From Pseudocercospora fijiensis CIRAD86 (Eukaryota; Ascomycota; Dothideomycetes; Mycosphaerellales; Mycosphaerellaceae), in contig NW_006921547.1 in the NCBI RefSeq assembly GCF_000340215.1, forward strand, positions 468,140-532,139: a stretch of DNA of 64,000 nucleotides, in the 5' to 3' direction. Below the pieces are notes generated by a model, which saw nothing but the letters and a program-made list of their open reading frames with translations, ran no database searches and was not told where the DNA came from. Made by a program: the position numbers and the translations under genes. Shown here in pieces: positions 55,433 through 64,000 of the stretch. Positions within the stretch are counted from its first letter, which is position 1. Every line of letters starts with the position of its first letter.

Positions 55433-57840
55433 ATAGAAACCTATCGAGGCTAGGTATAATACGAGTAAGCGAGAGTGCCTAAGAGTCTATAAAGCTTAAA
55501 AAGAGTTTAGGCCTTAGCTCTTTAGTATATTCTTCCGTCCACAAGTTAATACTTAGGTACTATTCTATTAGCTTAACTATACTGCCTTAAACTTACCTAA
55601 CTCTACGATAGCTAGGTAGGTTATCTAGATCTATCTATTGAATTTCGACGTTTCCTATATTCCTAGGAGAAAATACTCTAGACTAGATAGCCTATCGAGA
55701 AGGCCTACTACTAAAGAAGACGTTGTAGAGACAACAAAAGAAAAGGACGTCGACGATAGTATTAACTATATATTCTTTACTATTTTCTATACTAATACTA
55801 TACTAGTAATTAAAATATCCCCTCCTAAAGACTAAGATAATAGCCCTACCGCGAATAGCTAGAATAGTAATAGCTAGGCTAATACTACGGCGGATAAACA
55901 AAGTAGGGATAATATCTTTAATAGGGTCTGCTTAGATAACTTCTATTATATCGCCTACTTTCTAACCTATATTAGAGTATATATAAAAAGGTATATTATC
56001 GGCTAAGTAAAGCTGGGGTCTTAGTGCCTTAGATAGGGCTTAGCGCTTAGCGTTAGCCTAACTTCCTAACCTTCCTCTCCCTCCTTTATAGACCGTATCG
56101 AATACTATACGCTCTTAACTATATAATCTAAACCTATATTACAATCTATATAAAGAAAGTACCTATGCTATTAAAGAGCTAGTACTACTATATAGTTCGC
56201 TAATCTTAGAGGTTCCTAATTAAGGATCGTATACCTTAGCGATAGGCTATAACTAGTACGCTACTTTAGTAGGTTGTTTATAATCCGGAAGCTTAATAAG
56301 AAATCCTTTATACGTTATATAATAAACTTAGCTACTAGACGGCTAAGGGTACCTTCGATATTCTTCGCTAGCTATATTAGTAGAATAGCGTTTAGGCTAA
56401 TGTTTCTCGCTATTAAACGAGCTATCCTAAGCGTAACTTTAGGGATAGATACCGTTTACTAGGTTAAATACGTATCCCTACTATATAGTCTATTAGGGAA
56501 CGCTAGTTTAGCGATATAGTCTATCTCTCTAGTAGGAATAGCGTATTTATTATTCGGGAAGGTCTATCTTAGTAGCCGGAGGCCTATTATTTCTATAAGG
56601 GCTACAGATTAACTAATACCTACGGTTTTGCTGCCTTCCTATATAAGGACTTATTTTATAGGTAGGGTTTACCCTACGAAATTGTCTTAGATAATACTTA
56701 CGCTAATATAGCTAAGGAAGTTAAGTCGCTACTAGCTTTATATAGGGCAGAGATTGTTCGTATATCGTCGTCCTATATCTAGTCTAATACTATTACTAAG
56801 CGAGGGTATCGGTCTCTACTTAGTAACCTACCTAAGATAACTAGTAGTAGGGATACTAGAATTGCTATATCTGACTATATCTTAGTACTTCTTTAGGCGG
56901 ACTAGATAACGGTTATCGATACGAGTAGACTTATACTAAGTAGAGCTAATAACTAGAAAAGAAGCTATTCTCCTAACCGAGCTATCCTATTCTACGTATA
57001 GCGTTTATTACTAAGGGTCTATTTGTACTAGGGCTAATCTCCTTACCCTATAGGCGAAGGCTCTTAAAGAGACAACTACGATTTCTTAGGACGATCTTCC
57101 TCGATAACGCCGGCTTCGTAAGGAGGCGAAATAGTGTTTTAGTAACTATTATACTATTAATAAGGAGCCTCTTAAGGTCGGCAATATAGTTCTTTTTTAT
57201 TAGTTATAGTTAGACTATAGCTATTTCTATAAGCTTGCCTTTAAGAAGAAAGGTCCTTACTAAATTAAAGAAGTACTTTACGATAGTTCTATATATCTAC
57301 TTTAGAAGCTTAGTAGTTCGACCTTGAAATATTTGTATCCTCGAGCGAATTAAAGAAGATTAGTAATCTTCGGAAACCTATACTTCCTCTACCTTTAAGC
57401 GAGGAGGTTAGGGCTTCTACTAAGCCTCTTTTAACTATAGATACCTACCGAGAAGAGGGTCCTACTACTATTACAAATTCTATTCTACCCTTAATCTTCA
57501 CGTATTCTTAGATTGGTTTTAGTAAGCTATTAGAAATAACTTAAGAATAGAGGGAGTATTATATACGGATTAGCTATATATAGAGCCTTTCCTATATAGG
57601 AAAAGAAGGAGACTTCTAGCTATCTAATACCGACTCTTAGAAAGAATCTAACTAGTTAAGCGATAAACACCGCCTATAACTAGAGCTTTTAGACGACTCC
57701 GAGACTAGTTAGTTACCTACCCTACGGCTACTAAATATATTTCTTACTTCTATACCTAATCTTCTTCTTATTTAGCTAACTATTCTCCGCGCTATCGAGA
57801 GCGATACTCTATTATCTATTTCTAATATAGATGCCCTTAT
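55433..57840 (+). pseudogene. Partial element B copy (B'): RNase H end and integrase
   Basis: This aligns with the reverse complement of about 38450-36331. An open 65-codon piece (55638-55835) holds the RNase H/integrase linker FDVSYIPRRKYSRLDSLSRR. The integrase part shows KGTFDIL near 56345, GLPYEIVLDNTYANIAKEV near 56670 (family DNG.EN) and SSYIxSNTITKRGYRSLLS near 56765 (family HPQSNG.VERGH). A 171-bp insertion interrupts it at 55972. The open frame at 56274-56462 is not the integrase frame. Confidence 0.8.
55972..56142 (+). mobile_element. ~171-bp insertion in B' with 8-bp flanking repeat
   Basis: Relative to element B, B' holds extra sequence between AACCTATA (55964-55971) and AATCTATA (56143-56150), an 8-bp near-identical direct repeat that could be a target duplication. 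It contains the dispersed segment also found at 5508-5625. No inverted termini were recognised; a solo LTR or a small non-autonomous element are both possible. Confidence 0.55.
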
Positions 57841-59285
57841 TCGGTTGTTACTTTTTCTTATTGTTTCATATATTACTATTTCCCTATAATAAATATTACT
57901 ATAATCCTACTCCTTTTATATTTGCTTAGAAAAACAACTATACGAGGTATAGTTTCTTAATAATACCCTAGCGATAGTACTAGGAAACTAACCGAATTCG
58001 AGGTTCCTTTTAAATCTGCCTTTTTATAAGCTACGGCTAAGATAACGGTATCTACGCTCGTAAGGCCTAGATACTAAATTAGTAAATATTAGCCCTAAGT
58101 AGAGCTATTCGCCGGGGAAGCGGTTAACCTTTACTAGGACTATTAGGAGTATACGCCTTCTTAGCCGAGTCGCTCTCTCTCTTCTAACTCTATAGTAGCT
58201 AGCCCTAGGTAGTAACGGTAGTAGGATACTCTACTATACGGTCTACTTCTAATTAGTATTAGATAGATAGGATACTAAGAAAGGGAGGTCCTCGGATTGT
58301 TCCCTCTTCCCTTCTAGCGCTTAGATAGATCCGATAAACTAGGCCTATAGCTTCTAATAATAGGAGACTTTAGGCTATATAGCTTAGTATTTAGAAGAAA
58401 GAAGAAGGTAAACGTAATATTACGTACGGACTATACCTACGTACTTACTACTACAAAAGCAAAGCTATATCTACTAACGGTAGTATTATAGGCTAATAGA
58501 ACGGCAATTTAGCTATACTAGGCCTAGTTAATCTATCCTTGCTACTAGGAATCTCTTATTACCGAGTATCTCTAGAGAAAATCTAAGACTACCCTAGGGG
58601 TGTTATTAGCCCTAGTAGCCTTAATACTATAGATTACTAATAGAGCTACAAACTAACTAGTTATATTTTAAGTAGACGATAGCGTATTAGGCTAGAAATT
58701 ACTAAAAGTACGTAGTCGCTACTAGCTACTAGCTAGATAAATTATAAAACTTTAGCCTACTCTAATAGTACAGAAGTCTTGTATAACGCTTTATCTTTAA
58801 GACTTATATATAGCCGGTATACTTTTATTTTACCGGAATAGGATATATAGACTACGTTATCTACGTACTATATTAAGGGCGAGTATTATAAGCTCTTTCT
58901 CCTATACTCGAATACTAACCTTCCTACTACTATCTACCCCTTCCCTATCTGAACCCCTTATGCCTTATTAGTAGGTAATAAGTACCCTTTATAAGAGCTC
59001 GATACTAACCTGTCTCCGCTCCGGGTAACTTTATATCTTCTAGCGCCTCTAACATACTAGGTACTAGTAGTAGTAGCGCGCCGTATATACTACTTAACCT
59101 AAATTAAGTAGCGCTCGTTCCGATTAGGGCTCCCTTAGATAGCGCCTTAGTTTCCGCTACTAGCCTTAAGTACTACTTTTAGATTATAACTAGGATCGCT
59201 AATTCGTAAGAGAAGATTTATAACGCTCGTACCCCCTACAGTTTATTTATAGAAATATTAAAAATAGCGCTATCTTATTAACTTG
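57841..59285 (+). pseudogene. B' spacer and start of ORF3
   Basis: Continues the alignment to B: the pol-ORF3 spacer with a decayed palindrome (57953-57985), then the first roughly 95 codons of ORF3 (about 58990-59280; ALVPIRAPLDSALVSATSL against ALVPIEALSDSALATTTSL in B). Homology stops at about 59285, where element H2 begins. A second copy keeping the frame supports ORF3 as part of the family. Confidence 0.65.
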
Positions 59286-59289
59286 TGAT

Positions 59290-61156
59290 GTCTGATAAGT
59301 AGGTAATCTCGGGACTAGTATTCTTCTTCGTTAAAGAAGCTGGTTTTGGCTAGAGGATTAATCGGTTCGGATTAAAGGATTCTCTAGAAGAAGTTACTAT
59401 TAATTGTATTATTACTATCTACCTAGTTATTCCGCTCGGCGAAGTCCTCCTTAGTCGGATTGTGTTAGGGTAGCCTGTTAGCTATAGAATAGTTTCGTCT
59501 ATAAATATACTTTAATTCGAAGTCGAATAGGCGAGTCTAAGCTATCTAGCGAGCAATTACTAAGCTAGGGAGGTCCGAAGTTAGCTTATTAAGTTATAAA
59601 GTAAGGGTACCAGCATTAATCTCGATCCTAGAGTACTATCTAACGAGGTACTTTTTAAACTTCTTTAGTAGCTTAAGTAGTATAAGATACTCCGGCCTAC
59701 TCGTATTATACCGGCATTTGCCTTTAGTCTAAGGACTACTCTTATACCTCGTAGGGTAACGTTTCTTTGTACTGTCCCGTAAATGCTAGTTTAGGCTCTT
59801 ACTATATCCGGATCTACTTATATTTAAAAGGAGGATATTTAATCTAGTACCTTTAGTATAAGTAAGCGAAATAAGAGTAGGTACTATAGTAAGTTTAGCC
59901 TCTAAGGAGTCTATAGTACCTTACTAAGCTAGTTTCTAGGAAAAGTCGATATTAGTTTTTAGGAGATAAAAAAGGGACTTTACTAGTATTACGAAGGCTT
60001 CGATTTCTATATAGTAGTAGATATTTATCCTAAGAAAGGCCCGAATTCTATACTAGTTCCTAGATATAGACTAGGCTATAACTTTTATAACTTTCTCCGC
60101 GTCTAGATATCTTCTAGAAATATCGATAGTATAGCCGATATACTTTAGTCCTTTATAAACAAATTAGGATTTAGGGCCTAAAATAGTATATCTAATAGGC
60201 TCGATATCCGCGAGAACCCTATCTATCTATTAGATATATTTAGTAACGAACCTTCGTAGACTAGGCTTAAATACTATATCCTTAAATTGAGTCTTTAGGC
60301 CTTTAATACTAATATCGGCGACGAAGGGTCTTATACGATAAGAAATATAGTTAAAAATAATCCTTATAATAACTCGAATAAACTAGATAATAGTGCTCTT
60401 ACTCCCTATAGAATAATAGTAATTTGTACTAGCCTACGCGGAGTATTAAAGGTAATCATATCTCGATCGGGTTTCTAAAGCGTAACCTAGTCGTAAGCGG
60501 AGATAGAATCGATTAAGGAAGAAATAGTATAGTTAGTAAAATTCTTAGTAAAGCTATTAGTATCGGGAGGAAGGTTTCTATCCTATATCGTATAGCGATT
60601 TAGCTCTATAGTAGTAGTAATAAGCCGATACTTCTTAGTCCCTTTCTTTTTAGCTAGAAACTAGGGATTTCTATAGACTCCCTCGCTAATACTAAATACT
60701 CTATTTATAATTCGCTTATAGATTAATTCTTTAGTATAAAGCTCTATAGTAATAATAATTTTCGCTTTTCTTTAACTCGTAAGGCGAGATCTATATAGTA
60801 TATCCGAGAACTTCCTAACTAGATTTCGCTAGTCGTAAGATCCTATTCTAGGAGGAGGTAATACTTCCTAAGTAAGTCGTTGCTTCTTCTAGTAGGGATT
60901 GTCTCTAGTCCTAATACTCCTAGTTATTATAGTACTCGCTTCTACTAGCCTTACTTTATCTACTGTTCTCTTATATATTCTATAAAGCGAGACTATATAG
61001 GTATTACTACTATTCGTATCCTTCCCTCTAATAGAATTTTCTCCGAGTATTTTCTTAATAAAAATAGTTTAGTAGAGAAGCGTTAAAAACCCTATCGGAT
61101 CGTAGGCTTAAGAACTATATCGTCGCGACTAAGCCGAGTAAGACTAATCGCTAGGT
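59290..61156 (-). pseudogene. Ty3/Gypsy element H2: RT/RNase H part of pol
   Basis: A direct repeat of 29150-31060 with the same minus-strand pol of the FSGYDQ lineage. It extends about 200 bases further downstream than H1 (59290-59500). It is interrupted at 61156 by the 5' LTR of A copy 2; the bases TAGGT before that LTR are the expected target duplication, but the other side is outside the window. Confidence 0.75.
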
Positions 61157-61343
61157 TATAAAGGGCTACGCCCTAGGTAGAAGGTACTAGCCTTAGGCAT
61201 TCGGCCTACGTAGTTCTTACCTACTACTTAGCGCTTAGCGTACTATATAAAACTTTTCGGATTTACGTAGATAGACTTAGCTCTTTGTCGAACCTATTAA
61301 GTCTTATATCTAGTATCTGCGTACGCGTTACTTACCCGTAATA
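61157..61343 (+). repeat. 5' LTR of element A copy 2
   Basis: 187 bp with the same ends (TATAAAGGGC, CCGTAATA) as the two LTRs of copy 1, and a TATAAAAC box near 61245. Confidence 0.92.
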
Positions 61344-62630
61344 TTAGGTTTGATCTTTATTATAGAAAACGCTAAGGTTCGTTAGGAACCCGAGTAGGAT
61401 AGTTAGGGGAACGCTACCTCTACTATACTAGAGATAACTAGGGATAATATTTATCGTACCTTCGAGAGTCTCTATACTAGGTAATAAACGATAGAAGCCT
61501 AGCTATAAGCTACGCGCTCCGCGCTCTAATACGTAGAAGCCTCTCGCTAGGCCGGGTCTACCGAAGCTAGTATAATACGAGACTACTCTACGAACGAGAT
61601 CCTAAAGGGACTCCTAGAAACCCTCTCAGCTACTAGCTAAAACGTAACGGCGTTACGCGAATAGAAGCTAGTATCGTAGGACGGAAAGGCTAAGTCGTTC
61701 TAGGGTTATCTACTAGGACTAAGAAGCTCGTACCGAGTTCTCTCCGGACTAAAACCGAAGCTCTCCGAGGATTACTACTAGGATACTATTTACTATACCC
61801 TACCGGTATAAGAACGCGCTAGGATACGCTACTTCTAGGAAAGAGGAAGCCCTATAAAAGCAAAGGACCTAAAGGCTTTCTTCTAGTAACTTAAAGACGT
61901 CTTCGTAGATAGTAACGAAGCCGCGAAGGCGCTAGAGTAACTCTAAGCTATAAGGCATTCCTAGGGACAACCTTAGTACGACTACTAGCTAGAATTCGAT
62001 AGCCTCCTACTAAGTATAAGCGGAGACCGTTAGACCGGCGATACTAAGATCGGGTACTTAAAGAATACTTTCTCGAACGTAGCTAAGGCCTATACCGCCG
62101 CTATACTAAAGATTAAGAATTACTACCTCTACGTAGAGAAAGTCGAGCGAATTATAACGAACCTCGAGACGATAGACTAGTTTAAGTAGGCCGCTAAGCG
62201 CTAGTAAGAAAGGAAGTAAGACGCCGTAAAGCCTACGGTCGTTATCCTACTCTATACGGCTTCTAAGGCGAACCCGAAGGTCGACTCTAATAGGGATATA
62301 GTTATAAACCCCGCCTAAACGAACGCTTTCTATAAAAAGAACCGCGGAGGCTAATAAGGAATAATAGGGAAGCCTAGAGCTAAATAGGTTAGCTCTATAG
62401 AGAGAGAGAAACGTAAGGAGAAAAGGCTCTACTTCCGCTATAAAGCGAGCGGATAGTATATTCGCGATTACCTATACGTACTAGCGGTTTAGCCTACTAA
62501 GATTAGTATCGCTTCTATAAAGCCTATACTAGAGGACGCGGAAGAACCGCTAGCCTTAGGCAGTTCCGACTTAGGAAAAGAGTAACTCTCGCTTATAGTT
62601 AGGAGTCGAGAGTAAATAAAGTATAGGCAA
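61344..62630 (+). pseudogene. Gag of element A copy 2
   Basis: Same frame and order as 47811-49100. The zinc knuckle remnant near 62430 reads YFRYKASGxYIRDYL, with the metal ligands lost. Confidence 0.8.
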
Positions 62631-64000
62631 AGAAATAGAAAGAAGTTAAAAAGGATATAAACGGGAACCTTATATATACCGATATAGTTCTCGAAAATAA
62701 CGTCGGAACTTCTAGTCTTATCGACAAAGAATAATAGTACTACGCTATAATTAACGCTAGCCTAGCTAAAGGCCTCGGGCTTAGCTATATTAGCTATAAA
62801 TCCCGAGAAGTAAAGGGGGCGTCGTCTATAATATAGGACGCGAAAATTGTTAGAGTCGTCGCCTTCCGAATAGAAATTAATATATTCCTATAAATAGTAT
62901 ACGCTTATAACGTACTAGGATTAGCTTTCCTACTTATCTTAGGGAACCTATAGAAGGTATATAATAACGTTAGAACCGCGCCCGAGAAGCGATAGTACTA
63001 CTACGGGAGGGCTCGGTATTAGGTTAAAGAAGGCCGCTATTACTAGAAATTCGACGAAGGTAGAAATATCGCTACAATCGACGCTACGAGAAGCCTACTT
63101 ACCGCGACAATTGCCGAGGATATTAAGAAGGCCCTAAAGACGAAAGAATACCTAATAATTAAGGAGCTAAAGAAGAAACTACCCCCTAGAGTTCGCGATA
63201 TAGCTACGCTATTTTATTAAAAGGAAGCCGATAAGTTAGCGCACTACTATCCTAGTATCGATTATATAATAGAACTCCGTAAAAAACTAGACGAGTCCTA
63301 GCTATAGCTCCCCTAGGGGCTACTTTATAGTATATCGAAATAAGAGCTTCTAGTCTTACGAAAGTTACTCGACGAGCTCTTATAGAAGGGATTTATAAGA
63401 CCTAGAAACTCCCAAGCGGCGGCGCCTATACTATATATTAAGAAACCTAGGAGAGGACTCTAGTTCTACTACGACTATAGGGCGCTTAACGCTCTTACGA
63501 AATACAATAGATATCCCCTTCTACTAATCCTAGATACTATAAGGAACCTAAGGAAGCCCGATAGTTAACTAAGGTTAACGTAGTTACGGCCTTTTATAAG
63601 ATAAGGATAGTAAAGGGATATAAGTATAAAAGGGCCTTCCGTACTAGACTTAGTTTATTCGAGTAGTTAGTATATCCTTTTAGTTTATCCGGAGCCCCGG
63701 TAATGTTTTAATAGTATATTAATACTCTTCTATAGGAGTATCTAGACAATTTCGCGTTAGCGTATATAGACGGTATAGTAATCTACTCGAGCGGTATAAG
63801 GGAAGACTATTTCCGTAAGGTAAGGACCGTTCTTTAGAAGCTTTAGGACGGAGGCCTTTATCTAGATTTATAAAAGAGCGAGTTTGCCTAGAAAAAGATT
63901 AAGTATCTAGGGTTTATCGTCTACGCTAATAGAGGAGGGGGATTAGCCGACCCCGAAAAGATAGAAGCCGTATAAAAGTAAGAAGTATCTAAGATCTAGA
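62631..64000 (+). pseudogene. Pol of element A copy 2, 5' part
   Basis: Protease-like region, then RT with [12 protein letters not shown] near 63465 and YIDGIVIY at about 63764, where the second catalytic Asp has become Gly (intact YIDD in copy 1). Runs to the window end just after the frameshift position seen in copy 1. Confidence 0.85.

Larger units (their letters stand above)
61157..64000 (+). mobile_element. Chromodomain Gypsy element A, copy 2 (cut by window end)
   Basis: Collinear with 47624-50467 of copy 1, at a constant offset of 13533 bases. LTR, gag and the start of pol are present; the rest continues beyond the window. Differences from copy 1 are mostly C/T and G/A. Confidence 0.92.

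Noticed and set aside
56274..56462. Open plus-strand frame of 62 codons in B'
   Set aside because: The integrase reading (KGTFDIL, then a zinc-binding remnant) uses another frame, as shown by alignment with B.

Overview
The window looks like repeat heterochromatin from a filamentous ascomycete (Pezizomycotina) with strong repeat-induced point mutation (RIP). CpA and TpG are scarce almost everywhere (none in the first 60 bases), TpA is abundant and CpG is retained. Nearly all stops inside recognisable reading frames are TAA or TAG where Gln or Trp is expected, as C-to-T and G-to-A change at CpA/TpG would give. I find no host gene, tRNA, rRNA or CRISPR array. Nearly everything that can be assigned is a transposon, most are dead, and they are nested. 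Protein calls below come from reading in-frame TAA/TAG as former Gln/Trp codons; they are fossil readings, not working ORFs. Family letters (A, B, D, E, F, G, H) are mine.

Layout. 1-4140: Gypsy pol (D, + strand), cut by the window edge. 5625-8072: Gypsy element E (- strand). 8073-29147: a three-level nest. A hAT DNA transposon (G1) is interrupted at 9291-25477 by a Gypsy element (F, 704-bp LTRs, TSD CGAGC), which is itself interrupted at 10118-19576 by a second, nearly complete hAT copy (G2, 9459 bp, TSD CCGCTACG). 29148-31957 and 44288-46606: Gypsy H1 (- strand), apparently split by B. 31958-44283: 12.3-kb Gypsy element B (- strand) with gag, pol and a large third ORF. 46607-47562: inverted solo LTR of F (TSD TATAG). 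47624-54384: full-length chromodomain Gypsy element A (187-bp LTRs, TSD GATAG). 54831-55432: LTR/leader of an E copy. 55433-59285: partial B copy (B'). 59290-61156: second H fragment. 61157-64000: second copy of A, cut by the window edge.

The most unusual content is the hAT family G. Downstream of a hAT transposase it carries two different histone H3-type genes. One is a divergent intronless variant. The other has two introns whose removal restores the H3 frame across GTVALR and FE..NL. It also carries at least three further unidentified coding-like stretches. The same cargo order is seen in both copies, so it belongs to the transposon. Tandem or single copies of a palindromic unit, TAGCCGGCTA, are scattered through the introns, spacers and ends of the element.

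The second unusual item is element B. It has a roughly 900-codon third ORF of unknown function, and a near-identical 25-28-bp palindrome with a CCCC/GGGG core beside every gene boundary.
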